64,000 nt of DNA from Eubacterium sp. (GCA_017619835.1 JAFZRN010000006.1:1-64000); one strand, 5' to 3'. Positions 16,262 to 26,064 are shown, counted from the stretch's first letter. Notes: a model not told the origin generated them from the letters alone. Numbers and translations are program-made.

Positions 16262-17548
16262 ATGAAAGCCTACAGAGAAATGACAAAAGAAGAACTGGCT
16301 GAGGAGATTCAGGAACTTAAGACCCAGTATAAGAAGTATCAGGATATGGATCTGAGACTGGACATGAGCCGGGGCAAGCCCTGCCGTGAACAGCTAGATA
16401 TATCGATGGGCATGATGGATTCCCTGAATTCGGAAGCAGACCTTTCGTGCGCAGACGGAACAGACTGCCGTAATTACGGTGTCCTCACCGGTATCGAAGA
16501 GGCAAAGGTCCTGCTTGGAGATATGATGGAAAATGATCCGGATAATATAATCATCTATGGAAATTCATCACTTAATGTAATGTATGATACCATCGCACGT
16601 GCGATGACACACGGCATTATGGGTAATACTCCATGGGGCAAGCTTGATAAGGTTAAGTTCCTCTGCCCTGTTCCGGGATATGACAGACATTTCGGAATCA
16701 CAGAGTATTTCGGAATTGAAATGATCCCAGTACCCATGTCACCAACAGGCCCCGATATGGATATGGTTGAAAAGCTTGTTGCCGAGGATGAAGCGATCAA
16801 GGGTATCTGGTGTGTACCTAAGTATTCAAACCCTCAGGGATATTCTTATTCGGATGAGACAGTCAGCCGTTTTGCAAAGCTTAAGCCGGCAGCATCTGAC
16901 TTCAGGATATTCTGGGATAACGCATATGGAATTCATCACCTCTATGATGATAAAGAGGATTATATAGTAGAGATTCTTGCTGAGTGTAAGAAGCGTGGCA
17001 ACCCTGACATGGTATATAAGTTTGCATCAACGTCAAAGATATCATTTCCGGGAAGCGGCATAGCCGCACTTGCAACATCGCCTAACAATATGCAGGATAT
17101 CATGAAGCAGCTTACCCATCAGACCATCGGTCATGATAAGGTTAATCAGCTTCGTCATGTGAGATTCTTTAAGGATATCCACGGAATGACCGAGCATATG
17201 AAGAAGCATGCTGCAATAATCAGACCGAAGTTTGAGGCTGTTCTTAATACTCTGGATAACAGACTCGGAGGACTCGGAGTCGGAGAGTGGACAAGACCGA
17301 TCGGCGGATATTTCATCAGCTTTGATGCTATGGATGGATGTGCTAAGGAGATCGTGGATAAGGCTAAGAAGGCCGGTGTCATAATGACGACTGCCGGAGC
17401 AACCTGGCCATATGGAAAGGACCCTCATGACAGCAACATCCGTATAGCTCCAACTTATCCGAATCTTGAAGATCTTAAGCTCGCAGCAGAACTCTTTACT
17501 CTCTGCGTAAGACTTGTAAGTGCTCAGAAGATATATGATGAGATGTAA
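16262..17548 (+). CDS. Class I aminotransferase, aspartate aminotransferase subgroup Ic type
   Basis: 428 residues from ATG 16262; GGAGG (16249-16253) is eight bases upstream, which excludes the ATG at 16247 that precedes it. The fold-type I PLP enzyme shows LDMSRGKPCREQL near the N-terminus, YGVLTGIEEAK, CVPKYSNPQGYSYSDE, a D/Y-containing FWDNAYGIHHL segment, and the PLP-lysine motif FASTSKISFPGSGIA. The C-terminal GGYFISFD and IRIAPTYPNL complete the pattern. This set matches the atypical aspartate aminotransferase subgroup Ic (PF12897-like, as in Corynebacterium), which interconverts aspartate and oxaloacetate using 2-oxoglutarate. Substrate specificity is by family only. The following 87 bases, in the same frame after the stop, hold the remnant of an Ig-like domain. 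Confidence 0.85.
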   Translation: MKAYREMTKEELAEEIQELKTQYKKYQDMDLRLDMSRGKPCREQLDISMGMMDSLNSEADLSCADGTDCRNYGVLTGIEEAKVLLGDMMENDPDNIIIYGNSSLNVMYDTIARAMTHGIMGNTPWGKLDKVKFLCPVPGYDRHFGITEYFGIEMIPVPMSPTGPDMDMVEKLVAEDEAIKGIWCVPKYSNPQGYSYSDETVSRFAKLKPAASDFRIFWDNAYGIHHLYDDKEDYIVEILAECKKRGNPDMVYKFASTSKISFPGSGIAALATSPNNMQDIMKQLTHQTIGHDKVNQLRHVRFFKDIHGMTEHMKKHAAIIRPKFEAVLNTLDNRLGGLGVGEWTRPIGGYFISFDAMDGCAKEIVDKAKKAGVIMTTAGATWPYGKDPHDSNIRIAPTYPNLEDLKLAAELFTLCVRLVSAQKIYDEM

Positions 17549-17635
17549 AACGAATTTAAAACGGTCGGAACCTGTTATGTATATGCCTACGTTCAGAACG
17601 GAGTGGCAGCAAAAATATCAGTAAAATATTTCAAG
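17549..17635 (+). pseudogene. Remnant of a Big_2-type domain C-terminus
   Basis: Directly after the aminotransferase stop, the same frame reads TVGTCYVYAYVQNGVAAKIS and then VKYF. This resembles the last strands of the Ig-like domain ending the protein at 9975-12029 (VGAGNCRIYAYTQNG...TVTVK). There is no start codon, ribosome binding site or upstream domain, so it is the tail of a deleted exoprotein gene, closed by the terminator at 17636. Confidence 0.5.
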
Positions 17636-17668
17636 GTGAGCCAGAAGATAATTCTTTTGGCTCACTTT
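17636..17668 (+). terminator. Intrinsic terminator after the aminotransferase and Ig remnant
   Basis: GTGAGCCA (17636-17643) pairs perfectly with TGGCTCAC (17658-17665), followed by TTTC. It probably belonged to the lost exoprotein gene and now serves the aminotransferase gene. Confidence 0.6.
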
Positions 17669-17718
17669 CATAAAAAACATATAAAAGATGATAAATCTGT
17701 ATTTCGAAGGGAAAATGT

Positions 17719-18459
17719 ATGAAACCGAATATTGTTTTTGAAGATGAATATATTATCGCATGCGTAAAACCTTACGGAGTTCCGTCACAGCCGGATAAGA
17801 CTTACGGTGCCGATATGGTGACTCTTGTGAAGGAGTATCTGTATGATAAAGCGAGCGCTGATGTAAAAGACAGTGATGAAGAAATCGAAGAGCCATATGT
17901 GGCTGTAATTAATCGTCTAGACAGACCTGTCGGCGGGATCATCCTTTTTGCAAAGGATGAGAACACTGCCGCAAAGCTTTCCGATATGGTTCAGGACGGC
18001 GAGATCCAGAAATATTATCAGGTAGTGGTCTCGGGATTTTTAAATGAACCTGAAGGAGAGTATATTGACTATCTTCTTCATGATAAGAAGCAGAATGTCG
18101 CTAAGGTTGTATCCAAGGATACGAAGGGCGCAAAGAAAGCGGTCCTTAGATATGAGGTTCTGGATGAACTTGATACGGACGAAGGTCCTGTCAGTTATGT
18201 GCTGGTGGAACTCGTCACGGGAAGACATCATCAGATAAGATGCCAGATGGCTTCACACGGAACACCTGTCTGGGGAGATACAAAGTATAATCCTGCTTTT
18301 TCAAAGAATGGAAAGAACCATTCAAAGAATAAGGGGCAGGAGATAGGGCTTTATTCTACAAGAATGGAATTCACACATCCGGTGACCGGTGAGGAAGTAT
18401 TTCTTCATAGAGAACCGGAAGGGAAGGCGTTTGATATAATAGATCAGATGGACTGGTAA
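17719..18459 (+). CDS. RluA-family pseudouridine synthase
   Basis: 246 residues, without an S4 domain. The catalytic motif is VINRLDRPVGGIILFAK, whose Asp is the nucleophile-like catalytic residue of the family. The C-terminal RluA signature is VLVELVTGRHHQIRCQMA, followed by HGTPVWGDTKYN. The enzyme isomerises specific uridines in rRNA or tRNA to pseudouridine; which site cannot be told from sequence. AAGGG-type ribosome binding site precedes ATG 17719. The symporter gene follows after 28 bases on the same strand. Confidence 0.9.
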   Translation: MKPNIVFEDEYIIACVKPYGVPSQPDKTYGADMVTLVKEYLYDKASADVKDSDEEIEEPYVAVINRLDRPVGGIILFAKDENTAAKLSDMVQDGEIQKYYQVVVSGFLNEPEGEYIDYLLHDKKQNVAKVVSKDTKGAKKAVLRYEVLDELDTDEGPVSYVLVELVTGRHHQIRCQMASHGTPVWGDTKYNPAFSKNGKNHSKNKGQEIGLYSTRMEFTHPVTGEEVFLHREPEGKAFDIIDQMDW

Positions 18460-18487
18460 ATCTAATATATAACAAAGAGGAGACATC

Positions 18488-19849
18488 ATGAAACTTACTT
18501 TTTTAATAGCTCTTGGAATATATCTGGCGGTTTTTATCGGTATAAGTATATTTGATTCGAAAAATATAAAAGGCTTCAATGATTATTCTGTGGCAGGAAA
18601 GAAGCAGAGCACCTTTGCTGTGATCATGACTCTGCTTGCAACCATCATCGGAGCGTCTACAACCATCGGTATTACAGATACCGTTAACAGCATCGGCTTT
18701 CCGGGAATCTGGTGGCTTCTGTTCGGAGCAATCGGACTTATCCTTCAGTCTTTTGTTTTATCTGAAAGGGTTAGATCACTGGATGCTGATACATTGCCGC
18801 ATCTTGCGGGGAAGATTGTGGGAAAGCCGGCGGAGGTGATACTGGCTCTCATAATCGTTATATCCTGGGTCGGTGTTATCGCAGGTCAGCTTGTTGCAAT
18901 GAACAGCCTGATCACATTTGCGGTAGGAAAGAGCAGTAAAGTCATCTTTATGATAGTTTCACTTATAGTGATCGCTTATACGATTGCCGGTGGACAGCTT
19001 TCTGTTGTAAAGACAGACAAGGTTCAGCTCTTTATAATCTTTGCGGGCATACTTATATGCTGTATATATCTTTACTTTGTAAAAGGCGGTGACACCGCAT
19101 CGGTTGTCGATAATGTTGAGCTTCTGAATTCAAATTACAGAGTATCCAATCTTTTTACTCAGTTCTTTGTAATAGGAGGAGTTTTCTTCCTGGGCCCTGA
19201 TATAATGTCCAGAAACTTCCTTTCGAAGAATGAGAAGACTGCAAAGAGGTCCGCGCTTGTCGCAGGTATTATCCTGATGGTATATGCCGTACTTATAACC
19301 TTTGTCGGAATGTGGGTTAAGTATAATGTTACGCCCGAACAGCTGGGTGACAGCTCCGCACTTATGTATGTTGTAGGAATACTTCCCAGAGCGGTAAGTA
19401 TAATTCTTATATTCGGACTTCTTTCTGCTATCCTTTCTTCTACGGATACATGCATTATCAATGCATCGTCTATCTTTGTGAAGGATATACTCAGGAAGGA
19501 TAGTGTAGCGGCAGTGAGGGTAACTGTTGCGATTATCGGGGCGATATCATTTGCCCTGGCATTACTCGGAAGAGGAGATATCATGAGTCTTCTGACGGGA
19601 GCCTATACTATCTACACCCCGGGTGTTATATTCCCGCTTCTGGTCGCAATCCTTGCTTATAGGAGAAATGGTGTCAGGCCCGGAATCTGGCTGACGGCCG
19701 TAGCAGTCGGCGGAGCCGTGGGAATCCTCGGTACATATATGCCAAATGTTTTCAACTACCTGGGGGTTCCGCTGGGTGTACTTCCGTATATTACGATTAT
19801 CGGAATGGGGTTTTCGCTTCTTATTGCGATTTTTTCAGTTAAAAAGTGA
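18488..19849 (+). CDS. Sodium:solute symporter family transporter
   Basis: 453 residues, integral membrane, about 13 transmembrane segments. The family pattern is clear: an N-terminal NDYSVAGKKQSTFAVIMTLLAT segment in TM2, GASTTIGITDTVNSIGFPGIWW, IAGQLVAMNS in TM4, VVKTDKVQLFIIF after TM5, and FGLLSAILSSTDTCIINASSIFVKDIL in TM8-TM9, where Ser/Thr residues form the second sodium site. SSS transporters import sugars, amino acids, vitamins or ions with Na+. The substrate cannot be deduced. GAGGAG lies upstream of ATG 18488; cotranscription with the RluA gene is likely given the 28-base gap. Confidence 0.88.
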   Translation: MKLTFLIALGIYLAVFIGISIFDSKNIKGFNDYSVAGKKQSTFAVIMTLLATIIGASTTIGITDTVNSIGFPGIWWLLFGAIGLILQSFVLSERVRSLDADTLPHLAGKIVGKPAEVILALIIVISWVGVIAGQLVAMNSLITFAVGKSSKVIFMIVSLIVIAYTIAGGQLSVVKTDKVQLFIIFAGILICCIYLYFVKGGDTASVVDNVELLNSNYRVSNLFTQFFVIGGVFFLGPDIMSRNFLSKNEKTAKRSALVAGIILMVYAVLITFVGMWVKYNVTPEQLGDSSALMYVVGILPRAVSIILIFGLLSAILSSTDTCIINASSIFVKDILRKDSVAAVRVTVAIIGAISFALALLGRGDIMSLLTGAYTIYTPGVIFPLLVAILAYRRNGVRPGIWLTAVAVGGAVGILGTYMPNVFNYLGVPLGVLPYITIIGMGFSLLIAIFSVKK

Positions 19850-19871
19850 CATCACTCTTTCAGGTCAAATA

Positions 19872-19900
19872 TTGACGATAGTGGAATAATCAACTATAAT
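19872..19900 (+). promoter_or_regulatory. Promoter of proS
   Basis: TTGACG (19872-19877), a 17-base spacer and a perfect TATAAT (19895-19900), leaving a leader of about 30 bases before the proS start. Confidence 0.75.
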
Positions 19901-19937
19901 ACTCGCATTACAGATTATTCAGAAAAGAGGTAATGAG

Positions 19938-21368
19938 ATGGCAGACAAAAAGCTGGAAGCAATCACATCAATGGATGAAGATTTTGCGCAGTGGTATACT
20001 GATACAGTCGTTAAGGCTGATCTGACAGGATATACAAGCGTTAAGGGATTCATGGTACTTAAACCCGCAGGCTATGCTATCTGGGAGTTGATCCAGAAGC
20101 AGCTTGATGAAAGATTCAAGGCAACGGGAGTTGAAAATGTTTACCTTCCGATGCTTATTCCCGAGGGACTTCTTCAGAAGGAGAAGGATCATGTGGAGGG
20201 ATTTGCACCTGAGGTTGCATGGGTAACACATGGTGGATTAAATGAACTTCAGGAAAAACTCTGCGTAAGACCTACATCAGAGACTCTTTTCTGTGATTTC
20301 TATCAGAAGGATATCACTTCATACAGAGACCTTCCGAAGGTATATAATCAGTGGTGTTCTGTTGTACGTTGGGAGAAGGAGACAAGACCATTCCTTCGTT
20401 CAAGAGAATTCCTGTGGCAGGAAGGCCATACAGCTCATGCTACAGCTGAAGAGGCTCAGGAGAGAACAATCCAGATGCTTAATGTATATGCTGATTTCTG
20501 TGAAGACGTTCTTGCAATCCCTGTAGTAAAGGGTCAGAAGTCCGAGAAAGAAAAGTTTGCCGGAGCAGTTGCTACCTATACAATAGAAGCACTCATGCAT
20601 GATGGTAAGGCGCTCCAGTCCGGAACAAGCCATAACTTCGGTGATGGTTTTGCAAGGGCATTCGGAGTTCAGTATACAGATAAAGAGAATCACCTGCAGT
20701 ATGTACATCAGACTTCATGGGGAATGACAACAAGACTTATCGGAGCCATCATCATGGTACACGGCGATGATAACGGACTTAAGCTTCCTCCTAAGGTTGC
20801 ACCTACACAGGTTATGATCGTTCCGATCCAGCAGAAGAAGGAAGGTGTTCTTGAGAAGGCCGAGGAGCTTCGTGAGAAACTCAGCAAGGTTGCAAGAGTA
20901 AAGGTTGATGCAACAGATAAGTCACCGGGATTCAAGTTTGCCGAGTGTGAGATGAGAGGAGTTCCTATCAGAGTTGAGATCGGACCTCGTGATATAGAGA
21001 ATGATCAGTGTATAGTTGTAAGACGTGATACAGGTGAGAAGATAACAGTTGCACTGGATGAGCTTGAATGTAAGGTAAGCGAGCTTCTTGTAACTATCCA
21101 GAAGGATATGCTTGAAGCAGCACGTGCTCATAGAGACAGCCATACATACGTAGCTAAGAACTGGGATGAGTTCGTTGATACCATCAACAACAAGCCCGGA
21201 TTCATCAAGGCTATGTGGTGCGGTGAGACTGAGTGCGAAGAGAACATCAAGGCAGAGACCGGTGCTACAACAAGATGTATGCCGTTCGAACAGGAAGATT
21301 TAGGCGACGTTTGCGTATGCTGTGGCAAGCCTGCTAAGAAGATGGTATACTTCGGAAGAGCTTACTAG
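19938..21368 (+). CDS. proS: Prolyl-tRNA synthetase, short eukaryote/archaeon-like form
   Basis: 476 residues. It charges tRNA-Pro with proline. Class II motifs are visible: [16 protein letters not shown] (motif 1 area), [43 protein letters not shown] (motif 2) and the [21 protein letters not shown] segment (motif 3). The protein lacks the editing insertion of bacterial-type ProRS and ends in the C-terminal zinc-binding-like domain with CGETECEE...[19 protein letters not shown]. This is the ThrRS-like form found in archaea, eukaryotes and some Clostridia and Bacteroidetes. The leader of about 30 bases is too short for a T-box riboswitch. A terminator follows at 21388. Confidence 0.95.
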   Translation: MADKKLEAITSMDEDFAQWYTDTVVKADLTGYTSVKGFMVLKPAGYAIWELIQKQLDERFKATGVENVYLPMLIPEGLLQKEKDHVEGFAPEVAWVTHGGLNELQEKLCVRPTSETLFCDFYQKDITSYRDLPKVYNQWCSVVRWEKETRPFLRSREFLWQEGHTAHATAEEAQERTIQMLNVYADFCEDVLAIPVVKGQKSEKEKFAGAVATYTIEALMHDGKALQSGTSHNFGDGFARAFGVQYTDKENHLQYVHQTSWGMTTRLIGAIIMVHGDDNGLKLPPKVAPTQVMIVPIQQKKEGVLEKAEELREKLSKVARVKVDATDKSPGFKFAECEMRGVPIRVEIGPRDIENDQCIVVRRDTGEKITVALDELECKVSELLVTIQKDMLEAARAHRDSHTYVAKNWDEFVDTINNKPGFIKAMWCGETECEENIKAETGATTRCMPFEQEDLGDVCVCCGKPAKKMVYFGRAY

Positions 21369-21387
21369 AATATTAAAGGAAACTACT

Positions 21388-21412
21388 CGGGGACGGAAAT
21401 ACACCGTCCCCG
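21388..21412 (+). terminator. GGGGACGG hairpin after proS
   Basis: CGGGGACGG (21388-21396) pairs perfectly with CCGTCCCCG (21404-21412). It looks like a shortened relative of the GGGGACGGGGG palindromes and probably terminates proS. Confidence 0.6.
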
Positions 21413-21428
21413 AACTATATATGAAAGA

Positions 21429-23036
21429 ATGATCAGAAGTATGAAAGGTATGAGTTATAAGATAAGAAAATTTACGGCGGTATTCCTGGCGCTGCTTCTT
21501 TGCTTTTCTGCTTCGGCATGCGGTAAGAAGCTTGAGACGGTTGAAGAATATGGCGGACATGAAAATGCTGAAAGACAGTCTGAAGGTAACTCTTCAGAAG
21601 AAACAGATATAAAAACCACAACCAGGACCTTAAGGGAAGTATATGGAGAAAAGGTCAACTGGACCGAAAGTGTTGCAGTAAGCGGAATGGAACTTAAGGC
21701 GTCGGGCTATTATGAGATTCCCGATAAAACCGGTATCGGTGTTTATGAAATGGGCACATTAACGGGTTTTGAAAATGAGCAGGAATTTGCTGACGACTTT
21801 TTTGATGATGGTGCAAAAAAACTCGAAGAGATCAGGTATATCAATTCAACCAAATATATAACAATGCTGAGTAAATACAGGCAGCTTATAAGCCCCGTTG
21901 ACGGAGAGGTTGAGGGATTTGATGTTATAGATTCAAGCTTTAAGAAGGTATATAACTGGTATGATGATGAAGCTATCTCCATTCATATGTATGAGGGTAC
22001 TTATAATGGCGTGAAGTACGGACTTATACTTTCATTTAATAAGACGTTGAAAAGAAAATATATCTTCTTTGATCCGATAGATATAACGGAGTATTTTACC
22101 GACGAGGATTATCTTACCGTAATGTATGAAAGCGGTGAGGATGAAGAGGGGAATATGCTTGAAAATGAGTGCACATATTCAAAAGATGAAGTTATGTCCA
22201 TGGCGCAGGAATTCATCAGGGATAAGATTCATCTGACGGGTATAAATAATAATATAAAAACCAATCATCTGGCGTATACTCTGTCGTCACAGAATGCTAA
22301 TGAAATACTTAGTGCAAACTATATGCCCGACGCCGTTGTACGGGATTCTATAACTTCACTGGTATTCTCTGATTCTGACTATGTGAGCACATATAAATCA
22401 CGTAGTATTGAAAGGGGAGGAGATTACAGAGGTATAAGCATCCTCGGAGAGCAGGTGGATCTTGTTCGGGATTATCATAATGGTAATAGTGAAGAGGATT
22501 TCTATGATTCTCTTTATAATGTAATTCATTCCACTGAAGATAAAGTGGATGCACATCTTAAAAGAGACGGATTAGCTGTATATCTATGTTCTCCGTTAGT
22601 AGTTAATGATACAGAGGATACGACATCTTCTAATGCGACTACGGGTATGATCAAGTTCACAAGTAAAGGATTCTATGGCTGTGATCTGAATCTGGGACCT
22701 CCGATAGAAGATGAGATTGAAAATGTCGAGCTGCTTGATTTTGAAAAGATCAAAGAGGCGGCAGTGGATCATCTGGAAGAGAATCTTGGTCCTGAAGAAG
22801 TGGGGATTCCCAATAATGTGTCGAGTTCTAAACATCTCTACCTGGATTCGATGAAATTCACTTATAGTGAAGTAATAGATGAAAAAACAGGCGCGATGAT
22901 GAGTGTTCCTACCTGGGGGTTTTACATGACTGCTGCTACGACCTATATGACAACCGGGGAGTGTGAAATCCTCATAAATGCACTGGATGGATCGATGATC
23001 TCATTTTTCGCCGATAAGTATGAGTTTTCTCCCTAA
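21429..23036 (+). CDS. Lachnospiraceae-type lipoprotein, paralog of the protein at 26208
   Basis: 535 residues with a lipoprotein signal peptide; the lipobox ends at Cys31 (ASAC). The start is uncertain among ATG 21429, 21441 and 21450. The mature protein is acidic and has no recognised catalytic motif. It aligns along its whole length with the 535-residue lipoprotein at 26208: both share EEYGGHENAER after the lipobox, the NEQEFADDFFDDGAKKLEE block, IHMYEGTYNGV.YGLIL, FFDPIDITEY, GMIKFTSKGFYGCD and a closing NA.DGS. The pair flanks the two-component system at 23071-26064. A sensing or envelope role linked to that system is inference; the family itself is unfamiliar to me. Confidence 0.75.
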   Translation: MIRSMKGMSYKIRKFTAVFLALLLCFSASACGKKLETVEEYGGHENAERQSEGNSSEETDIKTTTRTLREVYGEKVNWTESVAVSGMELKASGYYEIPDKTGIGVYEMGTLTGFENEQEFADDFFDDGAKKLEEIRYINSTKYITMLSKYRQLISPVDGEVEGFDVIDSSFKKVYNWYDDEAISIHMYEGTYNGVKYGLILSFNKTLKRKYIFFDPIDITEYFTDEDYLTVMYESGEDEEGNMLENECTYSKDEVMSMAQEFIRDKIHLTGINNNIKTNHLAYTLSSQNANEILSANYMPDAVVRDSITSLVFSDSDYVSTYKSRSIERGGDYRGISILGEQVDLVRDYHNGNSEEDFYDSLYNVIHSTEDKVDAHLKRDGLAVYLCSPLVVNDTEDTTSSNATTGMIKFTSKGFYGCDLNLGPPIEDEIENVELLDFEKIKEAAVDHLEENLGPEEVGIPNNVSSSKHLYLDSMKFTYSEVIDEKTGAMMSVPTWGFYMTAATTYMTTGECEILINALDGSMISFFADKYEFSP

Positions 23037-23059
23037 ATGAAACTCATCCCCCGTCCCCC
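23037..23059. repeat. Deleted copy of the GGGGACGGGGG element
   Basis: ATGAAACTCATCCCCCGTCCC directly after the TAA stop at 23034-23036. It joins one outer arm end (ATGAAAC) to the opposite arm, as if the middle had been lost. Confidence 0.5.
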
Positions 23060-23070
23060 GGACTGTTATT

Positions 23071-23952
23071 TTACTCGGGCTGGAGGAGGATGGAATATTC
23101 GGTGTCGGTCTTCTTATACATTATCTTATACTTTGACTCTTTGCCGGCATCGGAAGTGTAGGTGAACATGTATGTGTGATCCGGAGTCAGGCTTCCGAGG
23201 TCGGGTACGTAGAGAGAAGTCTTATTTATATTAAATGCATATTTATCTTTATCGGGAACTTCCATCAGCTCGTGTGACTTGATCGTATCTTCGGTCAGAG
23301 TGATGATGGCGGTTCCTTCGTATTTTGAACGAAGATAATTCAGTGAATTCTGATCGGCGATAATAAGGTCGCTGAAGAATTCGGACTGAGGGCTGAAGCT
23401 CTTCAGAGGAACGTCTTCTTTGGTCTCACTATGAACATAAAGTATCGTTCCCATCTCGGTCATAACGATCCTGTGTTTTTCCGAATGATCATATCTTGTA
23501 AATGTTATGTCCCAGTAATGTGTAGCATAGGTTTTAAAGGTATTATCCAGAACCCTGTAAGGTGTCGCATCCCAGCTGTACCACTGATTAATATTGGAGG
23601 ACAGACTGAAGGGGAAAAGCCTTGAAGAAAGCAGTTTATTAAGTCTTATGGTCGCAAGGTTCTTGGCTTCGAATTCGGAAAGATTACAATCCTCGGGATC
23701 AGCCGGACTTACCTTGCTTTCCCATTGTCCCGTGATCATCTGCAGGCTCTGCTCATCGGTAAGCTGTTTCGAAGCGTTCTTAATAACGGTCTCCGAAGGA
23801 CCGGAATAGTATTCTGCGGGCACGTTCTTAATGCTGTCGAATTCTTCCTTCTCGGAAGACTTAAGAGCCATACCCGGAAGAAGTATTGAGATAGCTGCAA
23901 CAAGAAGCGTTACGAACACGAGTATGAAGTTTTTAAAGTTGTTCTTATTCAT
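23071..23952 (-). CDS. Membrane-anchored extracytoplasmic protein of the two-component operon
   Basis: 293 residues with one N-terminal transmembrane segment (about 9-30) and no lipobox Cys, so it is probably anchored with the bulk outside. No known family is recognised. The extracellular part has a mixed alpha/beta look with WDITFTRYDHSEKHRIVMTEMGTILYVHS, a pattern reminiscent of PepSY-like or YycH/YycI-like regulators of kinases. The ATG overlaps the end of the kinase gene by eight bases, so it is translationally coupled and the third gene of the RR-HK operon. The location supports a role in modulating the kinase, which is inference. Confidence 0.7.
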   Translation of the reverse strand: MNKNNFKNFILVFVTLLVAAISILLPGMALKSSEKEEFDSIKNVPAEYYSGPSETVIKNASKQLTDEQSLQMITGQWESKVSPADPEDCNLSEFEAKNLATIRLNKLLSSRLFPFSLSSNINQWYSWDATPYRVLDNTFKTYATHYWDITFTRYDHSEKHRIVMTEMGTILYVHSETKEDVPLKSFSPQSEFFSDLIIADQNSLNYLRSKYEGTAIITLTEDTIKSHELMEVPDKDKYAFNINKTSLYVPDLGSLTPDHTYMFTYTSDAGKESKYKIMYKKTDTEYSILLQPE

Positions 23953-25405
23953 ACTTAAATCCTATAGAAATAACAGTTCCTTTACCAAGCTTACTCTTGA
24001 TATCAAGAGTTGCGTCATGCTCCTTCAGGATTGCGGACACGAGCGACAGGCCGAGGCCCGCACCACCTTCCTTACGTGAACGGGATTTATCTACCATATA
24101 GAATTCGTCGCAGATCCTGTCGATATCTTCCTCTGCGATTCCGATTCCGTGATCCTCAACAACAAATACATACGCATCATCGGTCTCTTTCCCGGTGAAG
24201 GCTATTTCGCTTCCCTCCGAGGAAGCTTTTCTGGCATTATCGATAAGATTGATAAATGCCGTCTTCAGGAGAGCGCTGTCTCCGTTTATGGTTGCATTAT
24301 CAAAGCTTGAGGTGAGAGTTATGCCTGCTTTTTCGAGTGAAGGAGAGATGGTCTGGATAACGGCATCTCCCAAAGCGACGGTATTTACCGGCTGTTTAGG
24401 AACTTCGGCATCTTTAAGGTAAATGAGGTCGAAGAGGTGAGATGACATCAGCTCAAGGCGCTGTCCCTCGGAAAAGATATAGTTTGCGGCCTTTATCTCG
24501 TCTTCTCTCGGAAGATCGACGGACCGTATGGTATCGGCATAACCGATTATCGTTGTCATAGGGGTTTTTATCTCGTGGGTGAAGTCGGCAACGAACTGAT
24601 CACGTCTGTGGATCATATCATTCAGCTCGACGATATGATCTTCAACGGAATCGGCCATATGATTGAACCTGCCGGAGAGAAGTCCGATCTCGTCCTTTGA
24701 ATGAACATCACTTCTTGCCGAGAAATCTCCTTCGGCGAAGCTGTCCGTTACTTTGTTAAGCTTTTCAAGAGGTCTTGTAAGAAGTCTGGTTATAAGATAT
24801 ACGAGAATTCCGGACAGGATGAGCATCGCAATGGTGAAAAGCCTGAAATCACGGATGGACTTATTCATAAGCTTTTCGGTTTCGGTGATATTTCTCCTTG
24901 TGATGATATTAAGGACTCTGTTGTCCGGTATGCTGTTTGAAGTTACATATATATAGTAATCATCTTTTATCTTTGTGATGATATATCTCTTTCTGATATC
25001 ATTGGATCCGGAAAAAAGGAAGCTTGCATCCGAATCGGAGGCATAGGTGGAACTATTTACGAAAAGAGGGATCTTGATCTTTTTCAGCTCACCTTTTTCG
25101 GTGGAATAGAGAAGCTTTGAGTCAAAGCGGACATAGAGATCGGAGGTTTCACTGATCATTCCTACAGATACCTGATCGGCAAGGGAAGGAAGCTCATTTG
25201 CCAGATCCGAGTCCGTGTTATTGATGATATCGAGGATGGAATACTCGATAACCGACTGAGCAAGATTGTTCTCGGTCACGGCATTCTTGATCTCGGAATC
25301 AAGCAGCATCCGGTTCTGTCTGGACATCATAAGATAACCTGATATGGACAGGGTGAGCGAGATGATTATGATGTTGATAAGAAGAACTTTGTATCTAAAC
25401 TTCAT
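23945..25405 (-). CDS. Sensor histidine kinase, OmpR-partner type
   Basis: 486 residues. TM1 at about 7-26, an extracytoplasmic sensor domain (about 30-185), TM2 at about 188-208, a HAMP linker (about 205-258), the HisKA motif FVADFTHEIKTPMTT with phospho-acceptor His277, and a HATPase domain with DNARKASSEGS (N box), VEDHGIGIAEEDI (G1), GGAGLGLSLVSAI (G2). It autophosphorylates on His277 and passes phosphate to the regulator encoded just upstream. Start ATG overlaps the regulator's stop by one base. The downstream membrane protein at 23071 is likely an accessory. The divergent export operon at 26208-36248 is the probable target. Confidence 0.92.
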   Translation of the reverse strand: MKFRYKVLLINIIIISLTLSISGYLMMSRQNRMLLDSEIKNAVTENNLAQSVIEYSILDIINNTDSDLANELPSLADQVSVGMISETSDLYVRFDSKLLYSTEKGELKKIKIPLFVNSSTYASDSDASFLFSGSNDIRKRYIITKIKDDYYIYVTSNSIPDNRVLNIITRRNITETEKLMNKSIRDFRLFTIAMLILSGILVYLITRLLTRPLEKLNKVTDSFAEGDFSARSDVHSKDEIGLLSGRFNHMADSVEDHIVELNDMIHRRDQFVADFTHEIKTPMTTIIGYADTIRSVDLPREDEIKAANYIFSEGQRLELMSSHLFDLIYLKDAEVPKQPVNTVALGDAVIQTISPSLEKAGITLTSSFDNATINGDSALLKTAFINLIDNARKASSEGSEIAFTGKETDDAYVFVVEDHGIGIAEEDIDRICDEFYMVDKSRSRKEGGAGLGLSLVSAILKEHDATLDIKSKLGKGTVISIGFKYE

Positions 25406-26064
25406 TATTTCTCCGTCAGTCTGTAGCCCGTGCTGTAAACGGTTATCAGCTCATTTTTCAGATTAAGCTTTTTACGGAGCCTCTGGACATTAAGGTCCAC
25501 GGTCCTTGATTCGGGCTGCCATTCGGTCTCCCATATGGTTTCAAATATCTTGTCCTTAAACAGTGTGATGTTAAGGTTGCGCACGAAAAGAACGAAAAGA
25601 TCAAACTCCTTCGGAGTCAGCTTGATCTCGGTATCATTACATTTCACGATCCTGTTTTCCACATCTATGGAATAATCTTTATAGGTAAGAATAGAGTCCG
25701 TCTTGTTGAATCGGCGGAGTACTATGTTGATTCGGGCAAGGAGCTCTACTATCTCAAAAGGCTTCACGATATAATCCTCGGCACCGGAGGTAAGACCCTT
25801 GACACGGTCATCAAGAGCAGCCTTGGCTGTAATGAATATTACGGGAATTCCCATGGGCCTTATATATTCCATGAGCTCGTAACCGTTGATCTCCGGAAGC
25901 ATTATATCGAGAAGGATAAGGTCGAAGCTCTGATTCTCCTCGAGAAGATCTGCGGCATCCTTGCCGTTATATAAAGCGGTACAGTTGTAGCCCGCTCTGG
26001 TAAGATTCATGACCATAAGGTCTGAGATAGCTTTTTCATCTTCAACTATAAGCAGCTTTATCAT
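25405..26064 (-). CDS. OmpR/PhoB-family response regulator
   Basis: 219 residues from ATG 26064 (GGAG a few bases upstream); the longer frame to 26286 runs through the intergenic operators and is discarded. The receiver domain has the acidic pair ED at residues 8-9, phospho-acceptor Asp53 (LLDIMLPEINGYE), conserved Thr in VIFITAKA and Lys in IVKPF. The C-terminal winged helix (LTPKEFDLFVLFVRN, WETEWQPESRTVDLNVQRLRKK) binds DNA. PhoB-type regulators bind 11-bp direct repeats; the tandem TTGATACACT repeats at 26117-26148 fit. First gene of the minus-strand operon with the kinase and the 293-residue membrane protein. Confidence 0.92.
   Translation of the reverse strand: MIKLLIVEDEKAISDLMVMNLTRAGYNCTALYNGKDAADLLEENQSFDLILLDIMLPEINGYELMEYIRPMGIPVIFITAKAALDDRVKGLTSGAEDYIVKPFEIVELLARINIVLRRFNKTDSILTYKDYSIDVENRIVKCNDTEIKLTPKEFDLFVLFVRNLNITLFKDKIFETIWETEWQPESRTVDLNVQRLRKKLNLKNELITVYSTGYRLTEK

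Noticed and set aside
19901..19937. T-box riboswitch ahead of proS
   Set aside because: The leader is only about 30 bases, with no specifier stem, T-box sequence or terminator.
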